Origin: an uncultured Bacteroidota bacterium
GTDB taxonomy: Bacteria; Bacteroidota; Bacteroidia; Chitinophagales; LD1
NCBI GenBank assembly: GCA_903919075.1
Contig: CAIXGR010000035.1
Location: 1-46,482 of the forward strand
DNA: 46,482 nt
Reading direction: 5' to 3'
Below, piece after piece: positions 1-9,977 of this stretch. The position numbers were made by a program, and so were the translations under genes. Positions within the stretch are counted from its first letter, which is position 1, and every line of letters begins with the position of its first letter. The notes below the pieces were generated by a model. That model was not told the origin of the DNA, did no database searches, and was given only the letters and a program-made list of their open reading frames with translations.

Positions 1-1
1 A

Positions 2-1405
2 ACTGCTGAAAGTGTAAACATTTGGAATGGCTTATCAATGAGCAACGGAGCTGTTAATGGTTATGTTCTTACTTCGGACGCTGATGGTAATGCTACATGG
101 CAAAGTCCTTCAAGCCACTTAACAGCAGGAACAGGTATCAGCATTTCAGGCGATACTATTACTGCTACTTCGGCGGCACTTGTTGCAGGAAACGGCATCA
201 GTATTTCAGGCGATACTATTACTGCCGCTAATGCGGTTTGGAATTTAGCAGAAAACGGTACAGATATTTATGACAACATCGGTAATATCGGAATTGGAAC
301 AGACGCTCCTATTGAAAAAATTGATTTACGTGGAAACATAGTATTAGGTAACCAATTTGTAAACTCTCAAAGTGTATACATAGGCGTTGGTTCCAGTAAC
401 CCGGGAAGTTTCGGAACTAACTCAGGTTTTTCAGGAATTGAGTTTGGTGCACCAGAAGCTGATGGTAGTGGTTATTTAGCATTCAGCACACATCATTTTC
501 TGTCTCAAAGCGGTGAACGTATGAGAATTGATGAAGATGGTAAAGTAGGTATAGGCACTTCGGCTCCTGCTGCAATGCTTGAGGTTAACGGCAGTGCACA
601 AATTGACAATGGATTAACTGTTACATCCACCGATTGGACTAATAATCCGGCCCTAAGCGTAGCAGGTGCTAACCTGGGTATTTCTGCCTCAGTAGTTGGA
701 ACTATGGGTGGAAATTACATTACACAGTATCTGGCACAGTTTACGGAATATGGTGAAGCTGTTGCGGTTTGGGGTAATGCGACTGGCGATATAGGCAATA
801 ACCTTCAGGTTAACAATATTGGTATAGTAGGCCAGGCTGTTAATAATTATGGCGACAACGTTAATGTGGGTGTATATGGCGAAGCAGCTAACTCGTCATA
901 CCAAACAGTGGGTGTAATGGGTGTTATTAATAGTGTTGCCGGATCTAGCATGGGCGCTAATGCAGCGGTAATGGGTATAGATCACTCAGGCGCATCTGGT
1001 AACTATGCTGGTTATTTCCAAGGCCACGTAGCTATAGTTGATGGCAGCCAGCAAAATGGTTATGTGCTTACTTCGGATGCAAGCGGTAATGCCAGCTGGC
1101 AATCGGCTTCTTCTGGTCCGGCTCATATGCCTATTGTGTTTCCTTCAATTACTGCCGGCTCGGGCCAGGCATTAAATTTAGAAGCTAACAAAATCAATCA
1201 TGTTACCAGTACAGTTGGCAATCCGAATTTCCAGGTTAATTTCCCATGTAGCGCTAGCGAAGGCGACTATTTGGTTGTAGAAATTACATTTGCAAATTCA
1301 ACCAACGCTATGGGATGCAGCGGAAACGTATCGTTTGCACAACTAAGTGCAATGCATAATATAGGTACTTATGGTTTTGTTTATCATAGCGGTGCTTGGC
1401 AATAA
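2..1405 (+). CDS. Large surface / tail-fibre-like protein, 3' part only
   Basis: The reading frame is open from base 2 with no stop before the first ATG at 38, so the gene very probably begins upstream of the window and this is its C-terminal part (about 467 residues). The visible protein is rich in Gly, Asn, Ser and Thr. It holds a near-duplicate GYVLTSDADGNATWQ / GYVLTSDASGNASWQ near both ends, a tandem pair of GISISGDTIT units, and IGIGT-AP motifs typical of tail-fibre-like and trimeric adhesin-like surface proteins in Bacteroidota. No T9SS sorting domain is seen at the C-terminus, which ends in GFVYHSGAWQ. An extracellular structural role is inferred from composition and repeats only; the exact function is unknown. 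A strong terminator follows. Confidence 0.8.
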   Translation, partial: TAESVNIWNGLSMSNGAVNGYVLTSDADGNATWQSPSSHLTAGTGISISGDTITATSAALVAGNGISISGDTITAANAVWNLAENGTDIYDNIGNIGIGTDAPIEKIDLRGNIVLGNQFVNSQSVYIGVGSSNPGSFGTNSGFSGIEFGAPEADGSGYLAFSTHHFLSQSGERMRIDEDGKVGIGTSAPAAMLEVNGSAQIDNGLTVTSTDWTNNPALSVAGANLGISASVVGTMGGNYITQYLAQFTEYGEAVAVWGNATGDIGNNLQVNNIGIVGQAVNNYGDNVNVGVYGEAANSSYQTVGVMGVINSVAGSSMGANAAVMGIDHSGASGNYAGYFQGHVAIVDGSQQNGYVLTSDASGNASWQSASSGPAHMPIVFPSITAGSGQALNLEANKINHVTSTVGNPNFQVNFPCSASEGDYLVVEITFANSTNAMGCSGNVSFAQLSAMHNIGTYGFVYHSGAWQ

Positions 1406-1471
1406 ATTGCAATGGTATATTTAAAACTACGGGGCTAAATAAGTTAGTCCTTACATAAAGAGTAACAAGTC

Positions 1472-1511
1472 AAAAGGCCATTGAAACGCTAAGTTTCAAT
1501 GGCCTTTTTTA
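1472..1511 (+). terminator. Intrinsic terminator after the surface protein gene
   Basis: Perfect 16-bp stem (1472-1487 with 1493-1508), five-base loop GCTAA, then a T run. It sits 66 bases after the stop codon at 1405 and ends that transcription unit before lysS. Confidence 0.92.
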
Positions 1512-1592
1512 TTTAGCTAAGCATTTGTTTTTCGCAAATTCTGATTATTTCCCTCCATAATTTTATTTTCACACCCTCTAAATATTTAATAC

Positions 1593-3113
1593 ATGAGTCA
1601 GCATTTAAGTGAACAGGAAATTTTAAGGCGCGAAAAACTAAAAGAGTTAGAACAGTTAGGCATACAAGCGTACCCGGCAGATTTGTTTGAAGTGAACTGT
1701 ACCACTACTGAAATATTAAAAAATTATGATGCCGAAAAACAGCAGTTTCAAAATGTAAGCATTGCCGGAAGGTTAATGAGTTACCGTATTATGGGCAAAG
1801 CATCGTTTGCCGTAATACAGGATGGGCATGGCAAAATACAATTATACATTACCCGCGATAATATTTGCCCCGGCGAAGACAAAACACTTTACGATAAAGT
1901 ATTTAAACACCTGCTTGATATTGGCGATTTTATTGGTGTAAAAGGTTATGCCTTTGTTACTAAAACCGGTGAAACTTCAATACACGTTAATGAATTTAAG
2001 GTATTGGCGAAAGCCCTTAAACCGCTACCGGTAGTAAAAGAAAAAGATGGTGAAGTATTCGATGCTTTTACCGATCCAGAAATGCGATATCGCCAGCGTT
2101 ATGTTGATTTGGTAGTGAATACCAATGTGCGCGAAACTTTTATTAAGCGCGCAAAAATGATAAACGTAATGCGCAGCTTTATGAGTAGCGCCGGTTATAT
2201 TGAAGTTGAAACCCCGGTACTACAGCCTATATATGGTGGTGCATTGGCACGCCCGTTTAAAACACATCATAATGCGCTTGATGTTCCATTGTTTTTACGT
2301 ATTGCCAACGAACTTTATTTAAAAAGATTAATTGTAGGTGGCTTTGATGGCGTTTTTGAGTTTGCAAAAGATTTTAGAAATGAGGGGATGAGCCGTTTTC
2401 ATAACCCTGAGTTTACCATGTTGGAATTGTACGTGGCATATAAAGATTGCTACTGGATGATGGATTTTATGGAAGCTATGGTTGAAAGAATAGCGATTGA
2501 ATTATATGGCAAACCAGAAGTAACCGTTGGCGACCAGCTTATAAGTTTTGCGCGCCCATGGAAACGATTTACCATGTTTGAAGCTATTAAACATTATACC
2601 GGTGTAGATATTTCGAGCATGGATGAAGAAACGCTGCGCCATACTTGCCGCGAATTAAAAGTGCATGTAGATAATACTATGGGCAAAGGCAAATTGATTG
2701 ACGAAATTTTTGGTAATCATGTTGAGCCAAAATTAATTCAACCAACTTTTATTACCGACTACCCTGTTGAAATGAGTCCGCTTGCTAAAAAGCACCGCAC
2801 TAAACCGGGTTTGGTTGAAAGGTTTGAAGTGATTTGCAATGCCAAAGAAATTTGTAACGCCTTCAGCGAATTGAACGACCCTATTGACCAACGTGAGCGT
2901 TTTGAAGAGCAATTGAAACTTGGCAAACGGGGCGATACAGAAGCTATGGTGTTGGATGAAGATTTTCTTCGCGCCCTTGAATATGGTATGCCGCCAACTG
3001 CCGGTATTGGTATTGGTATTGACAGATTAGCTATGATTATGTTAAACCAGCCAAGTATACAGGAAGTGATTTTCTTCCCTCAAATGAGGCCCGAAAAGAA
3101 GGAAAATGAGTAA
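1593..3113 (+). CDS. lysS: Lysine--tRNA ligase (class II)
   Basis: Charges tRNA-Lys with lysine in the cytoplasm. The 506-residue length is normal for bacterial class II LysRS. The N-terminal part (about 50-150) is the OB-fold anticodon-binding domain ([17 protein letters not shown]). The catalytic domain follows, with motif 2 at about residues 261-278 ([18 protein letters not shown]) and motif 3 at about 470-480 ([13 protein letters not shown]); [16 protein letters not shown] is also characteristic. The start ATG gives the expected N-terminus; no clear Shine-Dalgarno sequence is seen, as is usual for Bacteroidota. It is isolated between a terminator and a secreted protease gene, so probably monocistronic. 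Confidence 0.97.
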   Translation: MSQHLSEQEILRREKLKELEQLGIQAYPADLFEVNCTTTEILKNYDAEKQQFQNVSIAGRLMSYRIMGKASFAVIQDGHGKIQLYITRDNICPGEDKTLYDKVFKHLLDIGDFIGVKGYAFVTKTGETSIHVNEFKVLAKALKPLPVVKEKDGEVFDAFTDPEMRYRQRYVDLVVNTNVRETFIKRAKMINVMRSFMSSAGYIEVETPVLQPIYGGALARPFKTHHNALDVPLFLRIANELYLKRLIVGGFDGVFEFAKDFRNEGMSRFHNPEFTMLELYVAYKDCYWMMDFMEAMVERIAIELYGKPEVTVGDQLISFARPWKRFTMFEAIKHYTGVDISSMDEETLRHTCRELKVHVDNTMGKGKLIDEIFGNHVEPKLIQPTFITDYPVEMSPLAKKHRTKPGLVERFEVICNAKEICNAFSELNDPIDQRERFEEQLKLGKRGDTEAMVLDEDFLRALEYGMPPTAGIGIGIDRLAMIMLNQPSIQEVIFFPQMRPEKKENE

Positions 3114-3296
3114 TTAGTTTAAGGTTGGTGTACCCGTTTTTTATTGATTTTCTGCTACTTATAGCATGCGATATGGCTATAAATCATCTGTTTGCTGTTG
3201 TTCATTCATTGCTAAAGTGTATTATTAGCAACTTAGCATGATGCGCTAATTGCTGGCTAGCCTCTTTTATAAAATATGTAACTTTACTGCAGTATA

Positions 3297-5915
3297 ATGT
3301 TTGCCAGAATTACCATAAAAAAATGGGTGTGGGTAGCCGCGCTTATGCTAACTTTAGTTTGCGAGCAAGTGTATGCAGCTACCATAAGCGTTTCGGCAGC
3401 AAAAAAAATAGCGCTTAATTTTTATAAAACAAGTGTCGATTTTTCGAACTCGCATAACCAACTTGAGGCAGTTTTAAAATATACGCAAGCCGAAGCCTAT
3501 AACACCGTTACTTTTTATGTGTTTGATATAAACCCGGTGCATGGTTTTGTAATAGTTTCTGCCGATGATAATGCAGTCCCTATTTTGGCATATTCAAACG
3601 AAACAAATTTTAACACCGGTGTTGAAAATATCGGTGTTAGCGATTGGATGAAAGGCAAATCATCTGAAATTCAGTATATCGTTCAGCATAACCTTTTGGC
3701 TAATGATAGGGTTAACGATTTATGGTGGGCTTACCGGAACGGAGTTAAGCCCGCTTCGATTAAAAGTGCCGTAGTGCCACCGCTTTGCAACACCAAATGG
3801 GATCAGAAAAATACATATTCCAATCCCCCACCGTATTTGTATAATTTGCTTTGCCCCTATAATACCAGCGATCATCAACGTTGCCTTACCGGCTGTGTAG
3901 CTACAGCTATGGCGCAGATTATGAAGTACTGGAATTATCCTGCACATGGCACCGGTTCATATTCGTATATTGATAACCAGGTACATAATTTTTCAAATAA
4001 CTATGGAACGCTATCGGCTAATTTTGGTAGCACCTATTATGAGTGGAATGAAATGCCTAATACTTTAACCACTTCGTCTAGTGTTGATGTCGACTCGGCG
4101 GTATCATTGCTGATGTATCACTGCGCTGTTGCAGTGGGCATGGATTTTGGTGATGATAATCAAAATGGAAGTGGTGCCTTTGTTCTTCAATCAGATGCAG
4201 GTGACGGCCAGCCCTGTGCTGAAGCTGCGTTTAAAACATTCTTTTCGTATAATGCCAGTAATATTAAAGGCGTTAAGGAATCAGATTATACTTCGGCTGC
4301 CTGGGTTACTTTAATAGAAAACGAATTGAACGCAGGTCGCCCGGTTGAGTACCAAGGCACGGACCACAACTACGGTGGACATACCTGGGTTTGTGATGGC
4401 TATGATGAAAATGATAACCTACACATGAATTGGGGTTGGAGCGGACAGAATGATGGTTATTACTCTTCAAGCAATCTCAATCCTTCGTCGTACAATTTTA
4501 GCCATGGCAATAAAGCTTTAATAGGCATTCAACCTTCTAATTCGATTTTAGTTAATACTTCAGTAGCTAATCCAAGTATATGTTCGGGGCATGGTACTAC
4601 GCTTACCGCTCATGGCCCGGCAAATGCTACTTACTTGTGGTCGCCAAATGCGGGTTTAAGTTGCGCAACCTGTGCTGTAACTAATGCCAGCCCGTACTAT
4701 AGCACTACATACACAGTAAGTGTTGATAGCGAGGGATATACAGGTATAGCCACCGCCACTGTAAATGTTGATCCCTATATAGATATTGACTTTAATTATA
4801 TAAAAGATATAAGCTGTCATGGTTTATCTGATGGTTCAATAGAAATTGCTGTAGCTGGTGGTACCGGTAATTACTCTTATCATTGGAATGGAGGACAGAT
4901 TACATCTTCAGTTAGTAATCTTAGTGCAGGTAATTATTATGTAACCGTTTACGATGATATTAACTGTTCTGCCAGTGTGTATAAAACAATTACCCAGCCT
5001 GCCGTATTGGGTATTAACCTAACACCAACTAACGGCTCGTGCAATTCATCAGGGGGTAGTATTGCAGCAACTGTTTCGGGTGGTACGGCTAGCTATAATT
5101 ATAACTGGAGCAACGGTGCAACCTCATCGTATGTTTCTGAACTTATTGCTGATACCTATACTATTACTGTAACCGATTATCATCAGTGTACTGCTACTGC
5201 ATTGGCATCAGTAAGTAGTTCAGCTTCGGTTATAGCCATCGATTCGGTTATTAATGTAAGTTGCTTTGGTAGCAACAATGGCACTGTTTTACTTAAAATG
5301 ATTAGCGGTGTGCCGCCTTATACATATTCTTGGAGTAATGATGAGAGTAGCGATGCAATAAACGACCTTTCACCCGGAAATTATTCGGTAACAGTTTACG
5401 ACCATAACAACTGTTCAACTTTAAAAGCTATTTCAATTACACAGCCGCAAGAAATTACGCTCACTACTTCAACCGACAACCCAGGCAGTGCATCAGTTGC
5501 TGTTGCGGGTGGCACCGGGCCATATTCTTTTGTTTGGAGCAATGGCCAAACAACTCAAACAATTTCAGGCCTAGCGCAGGGCACGTATACTGTAACTGCT
5601 ACCGATAGTAAGGATTGCGAGCAAACCGCTTCAGTATTGGTAAATGCAACTACTGGTATTGATAATACGGCACAAATGCTTGCCTTTAATATTTATCCTA
5701 ACCCGACCAAAGGCGAAATAGTGTTACAGTTGGATAACCCGACAAATGAATCCACTCTTATCTTTAAAAATGTTTTGGGGCAGCAAATGTTTACAAAAAC
5801 AATTACCGAAACCAGAACAACTATAAACCTCTTAGCCTTTGATGATGGTGTATATTTTGCCGAACTACATCAAGCCGAAAAAATGGCGGTAAAACAGGTA
5901 GTGCTGAATAAATAA
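3297..5915 (+). CDS. Secreted C10-family (streptopain-like) cysteine protease with SprB repeats and T9SS tail
   Basis: An 872-residue secreted protein. Order of parts: signal peptide (1-27, cleaved after VYA); an inhibitory Spi-type prodomain (about 28-105); a peptidase C10 domain with nucleophile Cys200 in TGCVATAMAQIMKYW and catalytic His362 in GGHTWVCDGYD, followed by NWGWSG from Asn378; about four SprB-like Ig-fold repeats (about 500-785) each with a GGTxxYxYxWSNG core and a C-terminal YxVTVxDxxxC; and a T9SS type A sorting domain from about 798 (FNIYPNPTKGE...) to the C-terminal lysine. The family is known for streptopain, interpain and periodontain. Secretion through T9SS and surface attachment are inferred from the tail. 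Substrate is unknown; no dedicated inhibitor gene lies next to it. Confidence 0.92.
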   Translation: MFARITIKKWVWVAALMLTLVCEQVYAATISVSAAKKIALNFYKTSVDFSNSHNQLEAVLKYTQAEAYNTVTFYVFDINPVHGFVIVSADDNAVPILAYSNETNFNTGVENIGVSDWMKGKSSEIQYIVQHNLLANDRVNDLWWAYRNGVKPASIKSAVVPPLCNTKWDQKNTYSNPPPYLYNLLCPYNTSDHQRCLTGCVATAMAQIMKYWNYPAHGTGSYSYIDNQVHNFSNNYGTLSANFGSTYYEWNEMPNTLTTSSSVDVDSAVSLLMYHCAVAVGMDFGDDNQNGSGAFVLQSDAGDGQPCAEAAFKTFFSYNASNIKGVKESDYTSAAWVTLIENELNAGRPVEYQGTDHNYGGHTWVCDGYDENDNLHMNWGWSGQNDGYYSSSNLNPSSYNFSHGNKALIGIQPSNSILVNTSVANPSICSGHGTTLTAHGPANATYLWSPNAGLSCATCAVTNASPYYSTTYTVSVDSEGYTGIATATVNVDPYIDIDFNYIKDISCHGLSDGSIEIAVAGGTGNYSYHWNGGQITSSVSNLSAGNYYVTVYDDINCSASVYKTITQPAVLGINLTPTNGSCNSSGGSIAATVSGGTASYNYNWSNGATSSYVSELIADTYTITVTDYHQCTATALASVSSSASVIAIDSVINVSCFGSNNGTVLLKMISGVPPYTYSWSNDESSDAINDLSPGNYSVTVYDHNNCSTLKAISITQPQEITLTTSTDNPGSASVAVAGGTGPYSFVWSNGQTTQTISGLAQGTYTVTATDSKDCEQTASVLVNATTGIDNTAQMLAFNIYPNPTKGEIVLQLDNPTNESTLIFKNVLGQQMFTKTITETRTTINLLAFDDGVYFAELHQAEKMAVKQVVLNK

Positions 5916-5933
5916 TTTGCCGCGCAATCAATT

Positions 5934-6902
5934 TCAAATATTTGTTTCAGAACGGCTTTTAATTACGTGTAAAATATTGTTTTGAATATCTTTCATTATC
6001 CATCCGGCCCACCAACTGGCATAAAAGTTAAATGTAGTGGTTAGCTTAAAGTGGCTGTATAAATGAAGCCGGCAAGTGTTTTCATTCAGCTGTTCTAATT
6101 CGTAGGTGCCATTTAAAACATCGAAATATTCTCCTCCAACCACGATGTGTTTATCCATGGTGGTAGATGGTATATCATAAGTATTAGCCTTAATTGAAAA
6201 CGACATTTTCTTTTGCGGTTCATAACTTAAAACTGTTTCATTAAAAATTAAACCTTTATCAAAAACAGCAGCGCGGTATGCCCCTACGCCTTCGTAATTT
6301 AATTCTGCTTTTATGGGGCGGGGGAAACCTAAGGTTCTTGTAAACCAGCCCTTATCATCTTTCTCGTTAATTTCTTTTACGCGAGTTACATTACTCCATA
6401 TTTTTTCTTTCGAAGCGTTGATGTCGATATAAGTAGTGGCTTCATATTGTCCTGGAATTTTTCCGATCATTTGCTCAATAGGAGAAATAAAAAACGGGAG
6501 CAATGCGATAAAAGAAATGTAAAGTTTTTCGTTATTCTTTTTCCTTAGTTTATAATATCCGGCAATTAACCCGCCTACTGAACTTGCCAGTAAAAAGATG
6601 GGGAGTATCATTAACCAACAGGCCCAGCCTTCAACTTTTAATACAAGCGTAAGTACGAAAAAACCAAAGATTGGAACCCAGGGCATAAAAAAGCGATAGA
6701 CAAATTTCTCTACCCGTGTAATTTCTGATAGGTAAATAGTTAAAGCACCCACGCCCACCGGCAGAAGAAATATAAACGCGAGCCCCATTACCGGATAAAG
6801 CTTTTGCCAGCCATCAACCCCAAAAAGAACCCTTACCAAAAAGGCAAATAAAATAGGTACAACAATAGCTATCAGCCATTTTGTGGTTTTAGATATGTTC
6901 AT
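5934..6902 (-). CDS. Membrane protein with C-terminal SRPBCC/START-like domain
   Basis: 322 residues. The first ~145 residues contain four or five hydrophobic membrane segments (for example at about 9-28, 38-58, 70-90, 95-115, 128-142). The soluble C-terminal part (about 155-320) begins ATTYIDINASKEKIWSNVTRVKEI, a pattern typical of polyketide-cyclase/SRPBCC proteins that bind a hydrophobic ligand, and ends in an amphipathic helix. Function and ligand are unknown. It converges with the C10 protease gene, the two stops being 18 bases apart, with no clear terminator between them. Confidence 0.75.
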   Translation of the reverse strand: MNISKTTKWLIAIVVPILFAFLVRVLFGVDGWQKLYPVMGLAFIFLLPVGVGALTIYLSEITRVEKFVYRFFMPWVPIFGFFVLTLVLKVEGWACWLMILPIFLLASSVGGLIAGYYKLRKKNNEKLYISFIALLPFFISPIEQMIGKIPGQYEATTYIDINASKEKIWSNVTRVKEINEKDDKGWFTRTLGFPRPIKAELNYEGVGAYRAAVFDKGLIFNETVLSYEPQKKMSFSIKANTYDIPSTTMDKHIVVGGEYFDVLNGTYELEQLNENTCRLHLYSHFKLTTTFNFYASWWAGWIMKDIQNNILHVIKSRSETNI

Positions 6903-7234
6903 ACTAGTTGGGGTTGTTATGTAATTACGTAAAGCCTAAATTAAGCTAATGTTATTACCATTATACAATATTTTACTTTTTATATATGTGGAAGCTTTTT
7001 GATTTGATTTTTTATGGTTTCTACATAATATCCTACTGTATTTTCCGCTCAAACTTCTTATTATTAAGGGCTTGTGATTTTAAAGGCCTGCAACCTTGTA
7101 TAGGCACGTGCAGGGTGCATTTCATATGTTAATGAGTAAATGGCCTTAATAATCAGTATGTTAGATATAAATAAAAAAGTACACTACATTTTCGCTATTT
7201 AAATTATCTTTGCCGAAAATTAAATAAATATTGT
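6903..7234. other. Intergenic region, no gene seen
   Basis: 332 bases between the divergent SRPBCC-protein and cold-shock genes. It is AT-rich and carries no convincing ORF or RNA gene. The only supported element is the promoter box for the cold-shock gene at 7205-7212. A weak CCTGCA/TGCAGG inverted repeat lies around 7085-7113 and is not interpreted. Confidence 0.6.
7205..7212 (+). promoter_or_regulatory. -7 promoter box of the cold-shock gene
   Basis: TATCTTTG matches the Bacteroidota -7 consensus TAnnTTTG. The implied start point is near 7219, giving a leader of only about 16 bases before the ATG at 7235. No TTTG -33 box is found at the expected spacing. Confidence 0.55.
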
Positions 7235-7426
7235 ATGCAAAAAGGTAAAGTAAAGTTTTTCAATGAAGCAAAAGGTTTTGGTTTTATTAAGGACAATGAT
7301 TCTGCAAAAGAATACTTTGTACACCAGTCTGAACTTAAGAGCCCTGTAAAAGAAGGCGATGAAGTTAGTTTCGAACTTAAAGAAGGTAAGAAAGGATTAA
7401 ACGCAGTGAACGTAAAGTTGGCTTAA
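7235..7426 (+). CDS. Cold-shock protein, CspA family
   Basis: A 63-residue single cold-shock domain. RNP1-like KGFGFIKD and RNP2-like YFVHQSEL are present, and the start MQKGKVKFFNEAKGFGFI is typical. The protein binds single-stranded RNA/DNA and melts secondary structure in the cytoplasm, helping translation and transcription, often during cold shock. The long 5' leader used for cold regulation in E. coli cspA appears absent here. The gene is followed by a 180-base 3' region ending in a strong terminator, then by a fatty acid desaturase. Confidence 0.95.
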   Translation: MQKGKVKFFNEAKGFGFIKDNDSAKEYFVHQSELKSPVKEGDEVSFELKEGKKGLNAVNVKLA

Positions 7427-7568
7427 TCGTATCAACAATATAATTCTGATACGTTAGATTATATTTGAGTGGACCTTGTGGCATATTTGCCTTATTGGTT
7501 TTCTAATTACCCTGTCAGTTGACAATCATTCCACAGGTTCGGAAAGTTACACTGTAAGATTATCTACG

Positions 7569-7607
7569 CTCCTTAACTAAGGTTAAACCCTTGGTTAAGG
7601 AGTTTTT
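7569..7607 (+). terminator. Terminator downstream of the cold-shock gene
   Basis: A long hairpin: CTCCTTAAC (7569-7577) pairs with GTTAAGGAG (7594-7602), continued inward by AAGG/CCTT with a six-base loop, then TTTTT. It lies about 143 bases after the stop of the cold-shock gene and 30 bases before the next promoter. Confidence 0.85.
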
Positions 7608-7636
7608 AAGTAGGGCAGCGAAACATTTATGAAATG

Positions 7637-7667
7637 TTTGCTGTTATCATCAGGTTAGGTAACTTTG
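7637..7667 (+). promoter_or_regulatory. Consensus Bacteroidota promoter for the desaturase gene
   Basis: TTTG at 7637-7640, a 19-base spacer, then TAACTTTG at 7660-7667: a full match to TTTG-N19-TAnnTTTG, the primary sigma factor promoter of this phylum. The predicted start is near 7674, giving a leader of about 50 bases before the ATG at 7725. Confidence 0.8.
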
Positions 7668-7724
7668 TTACATCGAATCGGGCGCAATCAGTAATTTTTT
7701 ACTTGAAAAAAGAAGCCGTAAACT

Positions 7725-8474
7725 ATGATTTATATTATTCTATTATTTGTTGGACACTGGGTTATTTCCCTGTTTTTCCATACCGCTTTTTTACATCGTT
7801 ATGCATCGCATAAAATGTACACGATGGGGCCAAAAACCGAAAAAGCTTTTTATTTCCTGACTTGGATGTCTCAAGGCTCATCTTTTCTGGTGCCGCGTGC
7901 TTATGCATTAATGCACCGTATGCACCATGAATACAGCGATACGGAAAAGGATCCGCATTCGCCTGTATTTTATAAGGATGTTATTAGAATGATGCAACAA
8001 GCCCGGAAAATATACGGCGGTTTTGTTACCGGTGAATTAACTCCGGAATCGAAATTCTGCTATGATTTGCCTGTTTGGGAAGGCCTTGATAAATTTGGTG
8101 ACCGCCGCGCGGTACGTGTTATGTGGGGCGTGTTATATACACTTCTATATCTCTTTATTATTCAGCATTTCCATCTATCTTATTTTTGGTTACTGTTGTT
8201 GCCTATACATTACCTGATGGGCCCGGTGCAAGGCGCTATTGTAAACTGGTTTGGCCACAAAGTAGGCTACCAGAACTATGATAACGGAGATAACAGCCGC
8301 AATACAGAGGTATGGGGCATTATTATGCAAGGCGAGTTGTTTCAGAACAACCACCACAAAGCGCCTAAGTCGCTAAACTTTGCCAGTAAGTGGTACGAGT
8401 TTGACCCGGCTTTTGTAGTTATCAAAGTGCTTGATAAAATGCGCATTGTAAAAATTGTTCCGCAGCAAGCGTAA
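7725..8474 (+). CDS. Membrane fatty acid (acyl-CoA type) desaturase
   Basis: A 249-residue di-iron membrane desaturase that introduces a double bond into acyl chains, adjusting membrane fluidity. Three histidine boxes are visible: HRYASH at 24-29, HRMHHEYSD starting at His64, and NNHHKAP with His210-His211. Hydrophobic membrane segments surround them (1-20 and about 128-165). It is shorter than delta-9 desaturases of about 300 residues but complete. It has its own consensus promoter and converges with metK over a bidirectional terminator. Which position is desaturated cannot be read from the sequence. Confidence 0.92.
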   Translation: MIYIILLFVGHWVISLFFHTAFLHRYASHKMYTMGPKTEKAFYFLTWMSQGSSFLVPRAYALMHRMHHEYSDTEKDPHSPVFYKDVIRMMQQARKIYGGFVTGELTPESKFCYDLPVWEGLDKFGDRRAVRVMWGVLYTLLYLFIIQHFHLSYFWLLLLPIHYLMGPVQGAIVNWFGHKVGYQNYDNGDNSRNTEVWGIIMQGELFQNNHHKAPKSLNFASKWYEFDPAFVVIKVLDKMRIVKIVPQQA

Positions 8475-8498
8475 CAATCTGATAAAAATAATAACAAT

Positions 8499-8538
8499 AA
8501 AAAACCCGCATTGGTAAATTCCAAATGCGGGTTTTTTA
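8499..8538. terminator. Bidirectional terminator between desaturase and metK
   Basis: AAAACCCGCATT (8501-8512) pairs with AATGCGGGTTTT (8524-8535), with a further TTGG/CCAA closing the loop region. A/T runs on both sides let it work for both convergent genes. Confidence 0.85.
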
Positions 8539-8555
8539 TTTAGTTGAAAGCGGAT

Positions 8556-9818
8556 TTATTTCAATCCAAAAGCGGCCTTCGTTTCTTTAAGGCTGTTCAA
8601 CTCTTCCCAAGGGAAAAGTTTCACCTTCACTTTCTTCTCGTTCTTTTTGCCTTTGTTGAAAATCTTCTCTACCACTTTAGTTTGGCGGCCCATGTGGCCG
8701 TATGATGCAGTTTCAAGATATATTGGTGTGCGTAGGTTAAAGCGCTTTTCAATAAAATAAGGACGCATGTCAAACTCTTTCATTTTGCGCACTTTGGCAG
8801 CTATTTCGCCATCGTTTATATTTACTTTGGCGGTGCCATAAGTATTTACATACAGGCCTACCGGTTGTGCTACACCTATAGCGTAAGCAACCTGCACCAA
8901 TGCTTCATCGCAAACACCAGCAGCTACTAAGTGCTTGGCAATATGGCGTGCTGCGTAAGCAGCTGAGCGGTCAACCTTTGAAGGGTCTTTACCAGAAAAT
9001 GCACCACCACCATGGGCACCTTTGCCGCCGTAGGTATCAACAATAATTTTTCTGCCTGTTAAGCCAGTATCGCCATGTGGCCCACCAATAACAAACTTAC
9101 CGGTTGGGTTTACGTGGTATTTTATTTTATCGTTAAATAATTTCTGAACGCGTTTAGGCAATTTTGATTTTATACGCGGTATCAGAATATTAATAACGTC
9201 GTCTTTAATCTTCTTCAACATTACAGCGTCTTTTGCAAAGTCATCGTGCTGTGTTGAAATAACAATGGCATCAATCCTTACAGGTTCATTTTTATCATTG
9301 TATTCAATGGTTACCTGGCTTTTGGCATCAGGGCGCAGGTAAGTCATTACCTTACCTTCGCGGCGAATTGCCGCAAGTTCGCGAAGCAGGCTGTGTGCCA
9401 AATCAAGTGCCAAAGGCATATAATTGTCGGTTTCGCGGGTAGCATAGCCAAACATCATTCCCTGGTCGCCAGCGCCTTGTTCCTCGGGCTTCTTTCTTAC
9501 AACGCCTTGGTTAATATCAGGCGATTGTTCGTGTATGGCCGAAATAACACCGCACGAATCTGCTTCGAACATGTATTCGGCTTTGGTGTATCCTATTTTA
9601 CGAACTACTTCGCGGGCAATTTCCTGCACATCAAGATATGCATCGGATTTTACTTCGCCTGCAAGTATTATCTGGCCTGTTGTTACCAGAGTTTCGCAAG
9701 CCACCTTCGAAGAAGGGTCGTAAGCAAGAAAATGATCAATCAAAGCATCTGAAATCTGGTCGGCAACCTTATCCGGGTGCCCTTCCGAAACTGACTCGGA
9801 TGTGAACAAGTATGGCAT
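8556..9818 (-). CDS. metK: S-adenosylmethionine synthase
   Basis: Makes SAM from methionine and ATP in the cytoplasm. Diagnostic motifs: [13 protein letters not shown] near residues 13-25, [12 protein letters not shown] near 115, and the phosphate-binding loop [19 protein letters not shown] near 270. The 420-residue length is longer than E. coli MetK (384), mainly through a Lys-rich insertion near the C-terminus, where [12 protein letters not shown] precedes [12 protein letters not shown]. It is divergent from pyrH with a 159-base gap. No SAM riboswitch fold was recognised in the gap. Confidence 0.97.
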   Translation of the reverse strand: MPYLFTSESVSEGHPDKVADQISDALIDHFLAYDPSSKVACETLVTTGQIILAGEVKSDAYLDVQEIAREVVRKIGYTKAEYMFEADSCGVISAIHEQSPDINQGVVRKKPEEQGAGDQGMMFGYATRETDNYMPLALDLAHSLLRELAAIRREGKVMTYLRPDAKSQVTIEYNDKNEPVRIDAIVISTQHDDFAKDAVMLKKIKDDVINILIPRIKSKLPKRVQKLFNDKIKYHVNPTGKFVIGGPHGDTGLTGRKIIVDTYGGKGAHGGGAFSGKDPSKVDRSAAYAARHIAKHLVAAGVCDEALVQVAYAIGVAQPVGLYVNTYGTAKVNINDGEIAAKVRKMKEFDMRPYFIEKRFNLRTPIYLETASYGHMGRQTKVVEKIFNKGKKNEKKVKVKLFPWEELNSLKETKAAFGLK

Positions 9819-9977
9819 AATTGGTTTTTATTTAGGGGGGTGAAAATATCAAACTTCTGATGTTTTAAAAAATATCGTTGTTTCAATATAAACAAGATGC
9901 TTGCCGCATAGGCTTTACAGTGCCTTTTGCACAATCAATTTTTATGAGTAAGCAATTTTTATAACTTCGCTGTTGCT

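Noticed and set aside
6903-7234. A tRNA or small RNA gene in the 332-base gap
   Set aside because: No cloverleaf, T-loop or terminator-bounded hairpin could be assembled there.
9393-9752. A 119-codon open frame opposite metK
   Set aside because: Antisense to conserved metK codons, no recognisable domain, no promoter or start context.
9819-9977. SAM riboswitch upstream of metK
   Set aside because: No conserved SAM riboswitch core or convincing multi-helix fold could be found in the 159-base gap.
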